Origin: Burkholderia plantarii
GTDB taxonomy: Bacteria; Pseudomonadota; Gammaproteobacteria; Burkholderiales; Burkholderiaceae
Length of the DNA: 64,000 nucleotides
Assembly (NCBI RefSeq): GCF_001411805.1
Contig: NZ_CP007213.1
Span: forward strand, 930,001 to 994,000
Direction: 5' to 3'
Below the pieces are notes generated by a model. The model did no database searches. It saw only the letters and a list, made by a program, of their open reading frames with translations, and was not told where the DNA came from. A program made the position numbers and the translations under genes. Positions 53,076 to 62,665 of this stretch are shown here, piece after piece; within the stretch, counting starts at the first letter, position 1, and each line of letters opens with the position of its first letter.

Positions 53076-54545
53076 ATGGAGCACGTCGCAAGACAATCCG
53101 GCTTCGTCTGCCGGAGCATGACGCCCCGGCGCGGCGTCGCCGCCGCGGCGCTCGTCGCGTTCGTGCTGTCGGCCGCCGACGAGGCACGGGCGGTGACCCC
53201 GGATGCGCTGCCGCAGGCACCGGAGGCCGACCTCGCGATCCAGGCGCAGCCGGCGAACTTCTTCACCGGCATCCGGACCCGGCAGAACCTGCTCGGCGAC
53301 ATGGGCGGCCTGCGCCCGTGGCTCGGCAAGTACGGCGTGAACCTGCAGGTGACCGAGGTCAGCGAATACCTCGACAACCTGCGCGGCGGCCTGCATCGCG
53401 GCGGCGAGTATGACGGCCTGACCACGGCCACGGTCACCGTCGACACATCGAAGGCGCTGGGCTGGCAGGGCGGCCTGTTCAACGTGAGCGGGCTGCAGAT
53501 CCACGGCCGCAACCTCAGCGCCGACAATCTCGGCACGCTGAACACGGCGAGCGGAATCGAGGCGCAGGGCACCACGCGGCTCTGGGAGCTGTGGTACCAG
53601 CAGTCGTTCCTGAACAAGCGCCTCGACATCAAGGTCGGCCAGCAGAGCATCGACCAGGAGTTCATCACGAGCTCGTATGCGGCCACCTTCGTCAACACGA
53701 TGTTCGGCTGGCCCGCGCTGCCGTCCTACGACATGCCCTCGGGCGGTCCGGCCTATCCGCTGTCCGCGCTCGGCGTGCGCGTGCGCGGCCAGATCACGCC
53801 CGCGCTGACCGCGCTGGCCGGCGTGTTCGACGGCGATCCGCTCGGCAACGACCCGACCAACCTGCACGGCACCAACTTCAATCTGCACAACGGCACGCTG
53901 TTCATCGGCGAACTGCAGTATTCGATCAACCAGCCGGCCGACGGCGAGATGGTGGGCCTCAACAGCAACGCGCTGCCGGGCACCTACAAGCTCGGCCTCT
54001 GGTACAACAACGGCCGCTTCAACGACCTGCGCCTCGACGACACCGGCATCTCGCTCGCCTCGTCGGCCTCGTCGGGCACGGCGGCCTCGCATCACGGCGA
54101 CTACAGCGTCTACGCGGTGGCCGACCAGATGGTGTGGCGCCCCGATCCCGACGAACCGCGCAGCATCGGCGTGTTCGCGCGCGTGATGGGCGCGCCGGGC
54201 GACCGCAATCTCGTGAGCCTGTCGGCGAACCTCGGCGTCGTGATGAAGGCGCCGTTCAAGGGTCGTGACAACGACAGCGCCGGCCTCGCGCTCACCTACA
54301 TCAAGATCGGCAGCCACGCGCACGACCTCGACCTCGACAACCTCGCGGCGGGCGGCCCCTACGGCGTGCGCACCAGCGAGACGGCGCTCGAGGCCACCTA
54401 CCTCTACCAGGCCACGCCGTGGTGGCAGATCCAGGGCGACGCGCAATACACGTTCAACGCGGGCGCGGGCCAGAACCCGAACGACGCGACCCAGCCGCTG
54501 CGCAATACGTTCGTGCTCGGCGTGCGCACCACGATCACGTTCTGA
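53076..54545 (+). CDS. OprB-family carbohydrate-selective porin
   Basis: The 489-residue outer-membrane protein has an N-terminal export signal (RRGVAAAALVAFVLSAADEA, cut near ARA). OprB features include NLLGDMGGLRPWLGKYGVNL, the SEYLDNLRGG segment, VKVGQQSIDQEF-like strand IKVGQQSIDQEF, SALGVRVRGQITP and a C-terminal Phe (RTTITF). OprB porins admit sugars, but here the gene heads an operon of iron-uptake functions behind a Fur-like site, so it may take up a ferric complex or heme-like compound. AAAGGA lies just upstream of ATG 53076. The next gene starts 89 bases downstream. Confidence 0.88.
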   Translation: MEHVARQSGFVCRSMTPRRGVAAAALVAFVLSAADEARAVTPDALPQAPEADLAIQAQPANFFTGIRTRQNLLGDMGGLRPWLGKYGVNLQVTEVSEYLDNLRGGLHRGGEYDGLTTATVTVDTSKALGWQGGLFNVSGLQIHGRNLSADNLGTLNTASGIEAQGTTRLWELWYQQSFLNKRLDIKVGQQSIDQEFITSSYAATFVNTMFGWPALPSYDMPSGGPAYPLSALGVRVRGQITPALTALAGVFDGDPLGNDPTNLHGTNFNLHNGTLFIGELQYSINQPADGEMVGLNSNALPGTYKLGLWYNNGRFNDLRLDDTGISLASSASSGTAASHHGDYSVYAVADQMVWRPDPDEPRSIGVFARVMGAPGDRNLVSLSANLGVVMKAPFKGRDNDSAGLALTYIKIGSHAHDLDLDNLAAGGPYGVRTSETALEATYLYQATPWWQIQGDAQYTFNAGAGQNPNDATQPLRNTFVLGVRTTITF

Positions 54546-54634
54546 GCATGGTGCCGACAGCTGGACGAACCCATTCTTCGATCATGCATGCCACATCTCC
54601 GCGGCGCGACGCCGTCCGCACTACCGAGGTTCAC

Positions 54635-55795
54635 ATGACTTCCTTCCCGCGCAGCCCGCGCGCCGTCCGGCGCGCGGCCATCGTGATCGCGGCGGGCGCG
54701 CTCGCCTTCGCCCCGGCGGCCCGCGCGGCCCCGCAAGGCTTTCTCGAGACGCTGCACCACAACACCACGCTGATCAACACGGTGCCCGACAACGGCGACC
54801 AGAACCCGTACGCGATCGTGGTCGCGCCGGTGTCGGCCGGCGCCATCAAGGCGGGCGACGTGCTGGTCGACAACTTCAACAACGCGGCCAACCTGCAGGG
54901 CACCGGCAGCACGATCGTCGACTACCACCCCGACACGAAGCAGATGACGCTGTTCGCGCAGATCCCGCGCGACCTGAAGGCATGCCCGGGTGGGGTGGGG
55001 CTGTCCACCGCGATGACGATGCTGAAGTCGGGCTGGGTCATCGTCGGCAGCACGCCGAGCAACGACGGCACCGCCACCACCAAGGGCGCGGGCTGTCTCG
55101 TCGTGCTCGACGCGAACGGCAAGGTCGCCGGCGCGATCTCCACGCCGAACATCAACGACCCGTGGGGCAACATGGCCGTGGTCGACGAAGGCACCAGCGC
55201 GACGCTGTTCGTCAGCAACGCCGGCTTCGGCGTCGGCCGCGCCGACGACACGAGCGGCGAGGGCGGCGACCCGCCGGTGTTCAAGCAGGCCACCGTGCTG
55301 CGGCTCGAACTCGCGATCCCGGCGGGCGGCGCGCCCGTGGTGAAGTCGGAGACGGTGGTCGGCAGCGGCTTCGGCGCGCGCGCGGATCGCGGCGTGTTCC
55401 TGATCGGGCCGACCGGGCTGGTGCTGTCGCCGGACCGCAAGACGCTCTATGTGTCGGACGCGATCGGCAACCGCGTGAACGTGATCGACGAGCCGATGAC
55501 GCGCGACACGAGCGCGGGCGTGGGGCGTCAGCTCAGCGCCGACGGCCTGCTGCACCGCCCGCTCGCGATGGTGATGGCGCCCGACGGCCACCTGCTCGTG
55601 ACCAACGCGCTGAACGGGCAGGTGGTCGAGATCATTCCGGACACCGGCAAGCAGCTCTACGCGCGCTGGATCGACACCGACCGCGCGCAGGTGCCGCCCG
55701 GCAACGGCGACCTGTTCGGGATCGCGATGACGCCCGAGGGCGACGGTTTCTACTACGTGCAGGACGACGTGAACACCCTGGTGCTCGCGAAGTAG
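54635..55795 (+). CDS. Exported beta-propeller (NHL/SMP-30-like) protein
   Basis: The 386-residue protein has a signal peptide (RRAAIVIAAGALAFAPAARA, cut near APQ). Its repeats of GDVLVDNFNNAANLQG, GNMAVVDEG, LVLSPDRKTLYVSDAIGNRV and PLAMVMAPDGHLLVTNA type are typical of periplasmic NHL or SMP-30-like beta propellers. Function is unknown; the periplasmic location and position between the porin and the DyP peroxidase suggest a binding or scaffold role in the iron pathway. ATG 54635 has GAGGT five bases upstream. The gene ends 18 bases before the peroxidase. Confidence 0.82.
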   Translation: MTSFPRSPRAVRRAAIVIAAGALAFAPAARAAPQGFLETLHHNTTLINTVPDNGDQNPYAIVVAPVSAGAIKAGDVLVDNFNNAANLQGTGSTIVDYHPDTKQMTLFAQIPRDLKACPGGVGLSTAMTMLKSGWVIVGSTPSNDGTATTKGAGCLVVLDANGKVAGAISTPNINDPWGNMAVVDEGTSATLFVSNAGFGVGRADDTSGEGGDPPVFKQATVLRLELAIPAGGAPVVKSETVVGSGFGARADRGVFLIGPTGLVLSPDRKTLYVSDAIGNRVNVIDEPMTRDTSAGVGRQLSADGLLHRPLAMVMAPDGHLLVTNALNGQVVEIIPDTGKQLYARWIDTDRAQVPPGNGDLFGIAMTPEGDGFYYVQDDVNTLVLAK

Positions 55796-55813
55796 CGCGA
55801 ACGAGGCGGCAAC

Positions 55814-57106
55814 ATGACAGACCAATCCGGCAAGCCGCCGCGGCCCGAGCGCCGCGGCTTTCTGAAGGCGGGCGGCGCCGCCGTCGCGGCGGGCGTGGGG
55901 CTGGGCGGCCCCGGCGCGGCGCGCGCGGCGCTCACGCGCCATGCGGTGGTCGATCCGATGGCCGAGGTGGAGCCGTTCTACGGCGAACATCAGGCGGGCA
56001 TCGTCACGACCCAGCAATCGCACACCTACGTGGCGGCGTTCGACATCACCATCGACAAGCGCGACGAACTGATCGCGCTGCTGCGCGACTGGACCGTGGC
56101 CGCCGAGCGCATGACGCGCGGCCAGCCCGCGGGCGCGCTCGAGGTACCCGACGGCCAGGCCGCCGGCGACTCGGGCGAGGTGATCGGCGTCGGCCCGGCC
56201 GCGCTGACCGTCACGTTCGGCTTCGGCCCGGGCCTCTTTACGACGGCCGACGGCCACGACCGCTTCGGGCTCGCGAGCCGGCGCCCGGCCGCGCTGGTCG
56301 ACCTGCCGCGCTTCAACGGCGACCAGCTGGTGGCCGAGAAGACCGGCGGCGACCTGTTCGTGCAGGCCTGCGCGAACGACGCGCAGGTGGCATTCCATGC
56401 CGTGCGCCAGCTCGCGCGCCGCGCCTACGGCGCGCTGCGCATGCGCTGGGGGCAGGCCGGCTTCCTGACCGGCGCGCCGGGGCAGACGCCGCGCAACCTG
56501 ATGGGCTTCAAGGACGGCACCAACAACCCGCCCACCGGCAGCCCGGCGGCGATGCAGCGCTTCGTCTGGGCCGGCGCCGCCGACGCGCCATGGATGGCGG
56601 GCGGCACCTACACGGTGGTGCGCCGGATCCGCATCACGCTGGAGCACTGGGATCGCACCGATCTCGCGTTCCAGGAGCAGGTGTTCGGGCGGCACAAGGT
56701 GTCGGGCGCGCCGCTCGGCGGCCGGCACGAGTTCGACGCGCTGGACCTGCAGGCCGCCGACCGGGACGGCAACGCGGTGATCCCCGACAACTCGCACATC
56801 CGCCTGTCGAACCGGGCGACCAACGACGGCGCGCAGATCCTGCGCCGCTCGTACTCGTACAACGACAGCACCAACTTCTACATCGAGCGCTGGCCGCCGT
56901 GGCGCCAGGAGGTGGAGTACGACGCGGGGCTGATCTTCATCGCGCACCAGTCGGACCCGCGCACCGGCTTCATCCCGATCAACCAGAAGCTGTCGAAGTT
57001 CGACCTGATGAACCAGTTCACCACCCACGTCGGCAGCGCGATCTTCGCAGTGCCGCCGGGCGCGCGCGAGGGCGCCTACATCGGCGCGCCGCTGTTCGAA
57101 TCCTGA
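55814..57106 (+). CDS. Tat-exported DyP-type heme peroxidase (EfeB-like)
   Basis: This 430-residue periplasmic enzyme has a twin-arginine signal (RRGFLKAGGAAVAAGVGLGG). The peroxidase domain has the catalytic GxxDG motif in GFKDGTNNP and the proximal-His region (HWDRTDLAFQEQVFGRHK). Later segments RRSYSYNDSTNFYIERWPPW and FIAHQSDPRTGFIPINQ are also typical. EfeB proteins oxidise Fe(II) or release iron from heme in iron-import systems. Adjacent iron transporter genes make that role likely. It begins 18 bases after the propeller gene and 94 bases before the binding protein. Confidence 0.92.
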   Translation: MTDQSGKPPRPERRGFLKAGGAAVAAGVGLGGPGAARAALTRHAVVDPMAEVEPFYGEHQAGIVTTQQSHTYVAAFDITIDKRDELIALLRDWTVAAERMTRGQPAGALEVPDGQAAGDSGEVIGVGPAALTVTFGFGPGLFTTADGHDRFGLASRRPAALVDLPRFNGDQLVAEKTGGDLFVQACANDAQVAFHAVRQLARRAYGALRMRWGQAGFLTGAPGQTPRNLMGFKDGTNNPPTGSPAAMQRFVWAGAADAPWMAGGTYTVVRRIRITLEHWDRTDLAFQEQVFGRHKVSGAPLGGRHEFDALDLQAADRDGNAVIPDNSHIRLSNRATNDGAQILRRSYSYNDSTNFYIERWPPWRQEVEYDAGLIFIAHQSDPRTGFIPINQKLSKFDLMNQFTTHVGSAIFAVPPGAREGAYIGAPLFES

Positions 57107-57200
57107 GCGCCGCGTGCGCCGGAACGGCAGCGACGATCACCCCGACGACAACAGAACCGGCCGCGCGGCGCGCGGCCACCACCGACTCATGGGACACCCG

Positions 57201-58220
57201 ATGAACGCTTTACCCATTCGCGTGCTGCGCCACGCCGCGCGCCTCGTCTCGCTCGCGCTCGCGATCGCGGCCACGGCCGCGCATGCCGCGTCGATCACCG
57301 TCTACAACGCGCAGCACGAGCAGGTGATGAACCGCCTCGCCCGCGATTTCGAACAGCAGACCGGCATCGGCGTGAAGGTCCGCAACGGCGAGGGGCCGGC
57401 GCTGGCCGCGCAGATCGTCGCCGAGGGCGCGGCCTCGCCGGCCGACGTCTATTTCACCGAGAACTCGCCGGAGCTGATGCTGCTGGAGGAGAAGGGGCTG
57501 CTCGGCCCGGTCGACGCGAGCACGCTCGCGACGGTGCCGGCGCGCTACGATTCGCCGACCGGCCGCTGGGTCGGCGTGACCGCGCGCGAAAGCGTGCTGG
57601 CCTACAACACCACGCTGCTGCAGCCGTCACAGCTGCCGGCGTCGCTGTTCGATCTCGCGAAGCCGGAGTGGAAGGGCAAGGTCGGCATCGCGCCGAGCGA
57701 CGCCGACTTCCTGCCGCTCGTCAGCGCCGTGATCGCGCTGAAGGGTCCGGCCGACGCGCTGCAATGGCTGAAGGGGCTGAAGGCGAACGCGCAGGTCTTC
57801 GACGACGACGAGGGCGTGGTGGCCGCCGTCAATCGCGGCGCAGTGGCCACCGGCCTCATCAACAATTACTACTGGGCGCGCCTGCACGCCGAACTCGGCG
57901 ACAAGGCCACGCGCAGCGCGCTGCATCACTACACCGACGGCGACGCTGGCGGGCTCGTCAACGTGTCGGGCGCCGCGATCCTGAAGAGCGCGCGCAACGC
58001 CGCGGACGCGCAGCGCTTCCTCGCCTATCTGGTGAGCGAACGCGCGCAGACGCTGATGGCGCAGAGCCGCATCAGCTACGAATATCCGCTGCGCGCCGGG
58101 GTGGCGCCGGACCCGCTGCTCAAGCCGTTCGACCAGCTGCAGCCGCCGAAGCTGACGATCGAGCAACTCGGCGACGACAGCCAGGCCGGCAAGCTGCTGC
58201 GCCAGGCCGGGCTGCTGTGA
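57201..58220 (+). CDS. Ferric iron ABC transporter, periplasmic binding protein (FbpA-like)
   Basis: The 339-residue protein has a signal peptide (ARLVSLALAIAATAAHAAS) and the ferric-binding-protein pattern. It starts SITVYNAQHEQVMNRLARDF and has the iron-ligating twin tyrosines in LINNYYWARL. Other conserved segments are FYxENSPEL-like VYFTENSPELMLLEEKGL, RWVGVTARESVLAYNT and GGLVNVSGAAILKSARN. It binds Fe(III) in the periplasm and delivers it to the permease. ATG 57201 has GGGA six bases upstream; ATG 57189 is an alternative. It is 19 bases before the permease gene. Confidence 0.93.
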   Translation: MNALPIRVLRHAARLVSLALAIAATAAHAASITVYNAQHEQVMNRLARDFEQQTGIGVKVRNGEGPALAAQIVAEGAASPADVYFTENSPELMLLEEKGLLGPVDASTLATVPARYDSPTGRWVGVTARESVLAYNTTLLQPSQLPASLFDLAKPEWKGKVGIAPSDADFLPLVSAVIALKGPADALQWLKGLKANAQVFDDDEGVVAAVNRGAVATGLINNYYWARLHAELGDKATRSALHHYTDGDAGGLVNVSGAAILKSARNAADAQRFLAYLVSERAQTLMAQSRISYEYPLRAGVAPDPLLKPFDQLQPPKLTIEQLGDDSQAGKLLRQAGLL

Positions 58221-58239
58221 GTCGCGCGCGGAGGCGGGC

Positions 58240-59868
58240 GTGAGCGAACCGGTTGCCGTCGTCTCGACGGCCGCGGCGGACGACGTTGCGCCGCCGCCGG
58301 CACGGGTGCGAGCGGGTTCGGGCCGCCGGGCATCGTGGTGGCTGCGCGCGGCCGCCAGCAGCGGCGCGCTGCTCGTGCTCGCGCCGCTGCTCTGCACGTT
58401 CTGGCGCGCGGCGGCGGTCGGCCGCGAGGACGCCGCCGACCTGCTGTTCCGCCCGCTGGTCGCGGAGCTGCTCGGCAACACGCTGCTGATCACGGTCGGC
58501 GCGACGCTCGCGGCGGCCGTGATCGGCACCGCCACCGCCTGGTTCGTCGAGCGCACGCAGCTGCCCGGGCGCCGGCTGTGGGCGGTGCTGACAGTGGCGC
58601 CGCTCGCGATGCCGGCGTTCATCTCGAGCTACGCGTGGGTCTCGCTGAGCCTCGACCTGCAGGACTTCGCCGGCGCGCTGCTGGTGATCACGTCGGCCTA
58701 CTTTCCGCTCGTCCACCTGCCGGTTTCGGCCGCGCTGCGCCAGCTCGATCCGGCCCAGGAGGAGAGTGCGCGCGCGCTGGGCTGCGGACGCTTCGCGCTG
58801 TTCGTGCGGGTGGTGCTGCCGCAGCTGCGTCCGGCGCTGCTGGGCGGCATGCTGATGGTGGCGCTCGGCGTGCTGTCCGAGTTCGGCGCGTTCCAGCTGC
58901 TGCGCTTTCGCACCTTCACCACCGAGATCTACGCGGAATTCCGCACCGGCTTCGACACCAGCGGCGCGTCGCTGCTGGCCTGCGTGCTGATCGGGCTCTG
59001 TCTCGCCGGCATCGCGCTCGAGTTCCGCGTGCGCGGCCGGGCCTGCTACGAGCGCGTCGATCGCGGCGCGCATCGGGCCGCGCTGCGCTATGCGCTCGGC
59101 GCGTGGCGCTGGCCGGTGGCGGCCGGCTTCGCCGTGCTCGCGCTCGCCACGCTCGGCGTGCCGCTCGCGATGATCGGCTTCTGGCTGACGCAGGACGGCG
59201 CGGCGGCCGTGACGCCGGCCGAGGTATCGCCGGCACTGCTGGCCGGCGCGACGCTGAGCTCGGTCGGCTACGGGCTCGCGGCGGCGGCCGTGACCACCGC
59301 GCTCGCGCTGCCGCTCGCGTTCCTGCTGGTGCGTTTTCCGGGCCGCTTCGCGACGCTGCTGGAGCGCACCGTGTTCGTCGCGCAGGGCGTGCCGGGGCTG
59401 GTGGTCGCGCTCGCGATCGTCACGCTCGCCGTACATGCGCTGCCGATGCTGTACCAGAGCGCGACGCTGCTGGTGCTCGCCTACGCGATCCTGTTCCTGC
59501 CGCTCGCGCTGGTCAGCACGCGCGCGGCGCTGGCGCAGGCGCAGCCGCGGCTGGAGGATGCCGCGCGCTCGCTCGGCCTGACGCCGTGGCAGACCGCGCG
59601 GCGCGTGCTGCTGCCGCTCGCGGCGCCGGGGCTCGGCTCGGCCGCGGCGCTGGTATTCGTGTCGGTGGCGACCGAGCTGAACGCGACGCTGCTGCTGTCG
59701 CCGCTCGACACGCAGACGCTCGCCACGCAGGTGTGGGCCGATACCTCGACGCTTGCGTTCGCGGCCGCCGCGCCCTACGCGGCGCTGCTCACGGCGCTGT
59801 CGCTGGCGGCCACCGGGCTGCTGTTCTCGCTGCTGGGCCGCTCCGCGCTGCTCGGGCGCGGCGGTTGA
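58240..59868 (+). CDS. Ferric iron ABC transporter permease (FbpB-like)
   Basis: The 542-residue inner-membrane protein has two fused permease halves, each with about six spans. The EAA-type loops read EESARALGCGRFALFVRVVL and EDAARSLGLTPWQTARRVLL, where the ATPase docks. The N-terminal hydrophilic region of about 35 residues is family-typical. It is paired with the binding protein upstream and the ATPase downstream (61-base gap). The start is GTG 58240 with GAGG upstream; it overlaps no other gene. Confidence 0.93.
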   Translation: MSEPVAVVSTAAADDVAPPPARVRAGSGRRASWWLRAAASSGALLVLAPLLCTFWRAAAVGREDAADLLFRPLVAELLGNTLLITVGATLAAAVIGTATAWFVERTQLPGRRLWAVLTVAPLAMPAFISSYAWVSLSLDLQDFAGALLVITSAYFPLVHLPVSAALRQLDPAQEESARALGCGRFALFVRVVLPQLRPALLGGMLMVALGVLSEFGAFQLLRFRTFTTEIYAEFRTGFDTSGASLLACVLIGLCLAGIALEFRVRGRACYERVDRGAHRAALRYALGAWRWPVAAGFAVLALATLGVPLAMIGFWLTQDGAAAVTPAEVSPALLAGATLSSVGYGLAAAAVTTALALPLAFLLVRFPGRFATLLERTVFVAQGVPGLVVALAIVTLAVHALPMLYQSATLLVLAYAILFLPLALVSTRAALAQAQPRLEDAARSLGLTPWQTARRVLLPLAAPGLGSAAALVFVSVATELNATLLLSPLDTQTLATQVWADTSTLAFAAAAPYAALLTALSLAATGLLFSLLGRSALLGRGG

Positions 59869-59929
59869 CGGCGACCGAGGTGGTTGCACGTACCCATGTT
59901 TCGTTGTCCTGTTTCCCGATGACCCGTAG

Positions 59930-60976
59930 ATGAGCGAAATCCGCATCCGGCAACTGCGCAAGACCTTCGGCGCCCAGTGCGTGCTGCACGATGTCGACCT
60001 GACCATCGAGGCCGGCTCGCTGGTCGCCCTGCTGGGGCCATCCGGCAGCGGCAAGACCACGCTGCTGCGGCTGCTGTGCGGCTTCGAGCGCGCCGACGCC
60101 GGCACCATCGAGATCGGCGGTGCGCGGGTGGCCGGCGCCGGCCTGCATCTGCCCGCCGAGCGGCGCCGGATCGGCTACGTGCCGCAGGAGGGCGGCCTGT
60201 TTCCGCATCTGTCGGTGGCCGACAACATCGTGTTCGGCCTGCCGCGCGCGCAGCGGCGCACGCATCATCGCGTGGCCGAGCTGCTGGCGATGGTCGGGCT
60301 GCCGGCCGGCTACGCGGCGCGCGCGCCCCAGCAGCTGTCGGGCGGCCAGCAGCAGCGCGTCGCGCTGGCCCGCGCGCTCGCGCCGGCGCCGTCGGTGGTG
60401 CTGCTCGACGAGCCGTTCTCGTCGCTCGACGCGGCCTTGCGCGCGGAAACGCGCGATGCGGTGCGGCAGGCGCTGGCGGCGGCCGGCGCCACCGCGATGC
60501 TGGTCACGCACGACCAGGCCGAGGCGCTCTCGCTCGGCGATCGCGTGGCCGTGCTCTGGCAGGGGCGGATGGTGCAGGTGGCGGCACCGCGCGAGCTGTA
60601 TCGCCGGCCGGCCACGCGCGAGCTGGCGGCGTTCGTCGGCGACGCGGTGCTGCTGCCGGCCAGCGTGGTGGACGGCCTCGCGCACTGCGCGCTCGGCGCC
60701 TTGCCGGTACTCGGGCCGGCCGCGAGCGGCGCGGCCCGCGCGATGCTGCGCCCCGAGCAGCTGCGGCTTCTCGACGGCGACGATCACGGCGCCGGCTTCG
60801 AGGCCGTCGTGACCGGCGTGAGCTTCAACGGACGCGACGCGGCCGTGAGGCTGCTCACGCGCACGGCCGAGCCGCTCGCGCTGGCCGCGAGCGTGCCGGG
60901 GCATCGCTCGCCCGAGTTGGGCAGCACGGTGCGGGCACGGGTGGATGGTGCGGTGGTGGTGTATCCGCTCGATTGA
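59930..60976 (+). CDS. Ferric iron ABC transporter ATP-binding protein (FbpC-like)
   Basis: The 348-residue ATPase energises ferric iron uptake. Walker A is GPSGSGKTT, the Q-loop segment YVPQEGGLFPHLSV, the signature LSGGQQQR and Walker B VVLLDEPFSSLDAALR with the switch His in MLVTHDQAEAL. A C-terminal TOBE-like domain (about 245-348) follows, as in iron and sulfate importers. It is the last gene of the operon that began with the OprB gene. Confidence 0.94.
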   Translation: MSEIRIRQLRKTFGAQCVLHDVDLTIEAGSLVALLGPSGSGKTTLLRLLCGFERADAGTIEIGGARVAGAGLHLPAERRRIGYVPQEGGLFPHLSVADNIVFGLPRAQRRTHHRVAELLAMVGLPAGYAARAPQQLSGGQQQRVALARALAPAPSVVLLDEPFSSLDAALRAETRDAVRQALAAAGATAMLVTHDQAEALSLGDRVAVLWQGRMVQVAAPRELYRRPATRELAAFVGDAVLLPASVVDGLAHCALGALPVLGPAASGAARAMLRPEQLRLLDGDDHGAGFEAVVTGVSFNGRDAAVRLLTRTAEPLALAASVPGHRSPELGSTVRARVDGAVVVYPLD

Positions 60977-61125
60977 GCGAGGGCGCTGACTGGTGCGGAG
61001 CCGCGCGGATGGCGGCGCGCCCGCAGCGGCGGGGAGCGGCGGCGTACCCCCGCGCGGGCTGACACTGCTGCGGGTACGACAGGGGGCAGGGCGGTCGCCG
61101 CCGTGCCCCCCTCGTGCCCGCCGCC

Positions 61126-62562
61126 TCAGGTCTGCAGATACACGACCTGCGTGTGGGTGTATTCGTACACGCCGTGCTTGCCGTCCGCGCCGCCGATGCC
61201 GCTCTTGCGCACGCCGGCGTGGAAGCCCTGCATCGCCTCGAAGTTCTCGCGATTGACGTAGGTCTCGCCGAACGACAGCCCGCGGATCGCCGCCATCGCG
61301 CTGTTCAGGCTCTTCGTGTAGACCGACGAGGTGAGCCCGTATTCGCAGTCGTTGGCGAGCGCGATCGCGTGGTCGAGATCGTCGACGATCTGGATCGGCA
61401 GCACCGGCCCGAAGATCTCCTCGCGCATGATCGCCATGTCCTCGCGGCAGTCGGCGATCACCGTCGGCTCGTAGTGGAAGCCGCGGCCGAGGTCGGCCAG
61501 CTTGCCGCCCGTCACCACCGTGCCGCCCTGCTCGACGGCCGTCTTCACCTTCGCGGCCACCTTGTCGAGGCCGAGCTGGTTGATGAGCGGGCCCATCTCG
61601 ACGTTCGCGTCGGCCACCGGGTCGCCGTAGCGCGTGGCGCGCATCGCCGCGCTGATCCTCTCGATGAACGCCTCGGCGATCGGCCGCTCCACGTAGACGC
61701 GCTCGGCGCAGTTGCAGACCTGCCCCGTGTTGATCACGCGCGAGTTGCGGATCGCGGTGACGGCGAGGTCGAGATCGGCGTCGGCCAGCACGATCGCGGG
61801 TGCCTTGCCGCCCAGTTCGAGGTTGAGCTTGGTGAGGTTCGGCGCGGCGGCGGCCATGATGCGCTGGCCGGTGGCCACGCTGCCGGTGAAGCTGATCATG
61901 TCCACCCCGGCGTGCGCGCTGAGCTTCGCGCCCACGTCGCCGCGCCCGGCCACCACGTTGAACACGCCGCGCGGCAGCGCCGTCTTCGCGACGATCTTCG
62001 CGAACTCGAAGCAGTTGTTCGGCGTTTCCTCGCTCGGCTTGATCACGATGGTGTTGCCGGTCACGAGCGCGGGCGCCATCTTGCGCGCGATCAGGAAGAA
62101 CGGGAAGTTCCACGGCAGGATGCCGGCCACCACGCCCATCGGCTTGCGGAACAGCAGCATGGTTTCGTTGGCGCGGTCGCTCGGGATGATCTCGCCCTCG
62201 ATGCGGCGCGCCCACTCGGCCATGTAGTCGAGATAGTCGGCGGTGAAGTTGACCTCGACCTCGGCCAGGCCGCGGATCTTGCCGCCCTCGTTGACGATCA
62301 CGTCGGCGAGCCGCGCCACGTCGGCGCGCAGCGCGTCGGCGATCTGGTGCAGGAACCTCGCGCGCTCCACCGGCGTGGTGCGCGCCCAGCCGGCCTGCGC
62401 GCGGCGCGCGGCGTCGATCGCGTGGGCCAGGTCGGCGTCGCCGGCCACCGGCGCGTGCGAGAGCAGCGCGCCGGTGGCCGGGTTGCGGACTTCGAAGTGC
62501 TCGGACGAGCTGGTGAATTCACCGTCGATGTAGTGCTGGTATTGCGTCGGAGTGCTGGACAT
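61126..62562 (-). CDS. aldA: Lactaldehyde dehydrogenase (aldehyde dehydrogenase A)
   Basis: The 478-residue NAD-dependent enzyme oxidises L-lactaldehyde to L-lactate. Its strong resemblance to E. coli AldA includes EVNFTADYLDYMAEWARR, GILPWNFPFFLIARKMAPAL, SRVINTGQVCNCAERVYV (nucleophile Cys in VCNC), LELGGKAPAIV (general base Glu) and SGIGGADGKHGVYEY. It lies third in the run dehydratase-aldolase-dehydrogenase, whose product lactaldehyde it would consume. The gap to the aldolase is 103 bases. Confidence 0.93.
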   Translation of the reverse strand: MSSTPTQYQHYIDGEFTSSSEHFEVRNPATGALLSHAPVAGDADLAHAIDAARRAQAGWARTTPVERARFLHQIADALRADVARLADVIVNEGGKIRGLAEVEVNFTADYLDYMAEWARRIEGEIIPSDRANETMLLFRKPMGVVAGILPWNFPFFLIARKMAPALVTGNTIVIKPSEETPNNCFEFAKIVAKTALPRGVFNVVAGRGDVGAKLSAHAGVDMISFTGSVATGQRIMAAAAPNLTKLNLELGGKAPAIVLADADLDLAVTAIRNSRVINTGQVCNCAERVYVERPIAEAFIERISAAMRATRYGDPVADANVEMGPLINQLGLDKVAAKVKTAVEQGGTVVTGGKLADLGRGFHYEPTVIADCREDMAIMREEIFGPVLPIQIVDDLDHAIALANDCEYGLTSSVYTKSLNSAMAAIRGLSFGETYVNRENFEAMQGFHAGVRKSGIGGADGKHGVYEYTHTQVVYLQT

Positions 62563-62665
62563 GGTCGTCTCCTTGGCCGGGTTCGGCGAGAGGGGCTGCG
62601 AATCAGTGGCGTTGAAGCATGGCGAGAGTACGGCGAACGGTGGCGCGGGCGCGGGCCGGCGCGGC

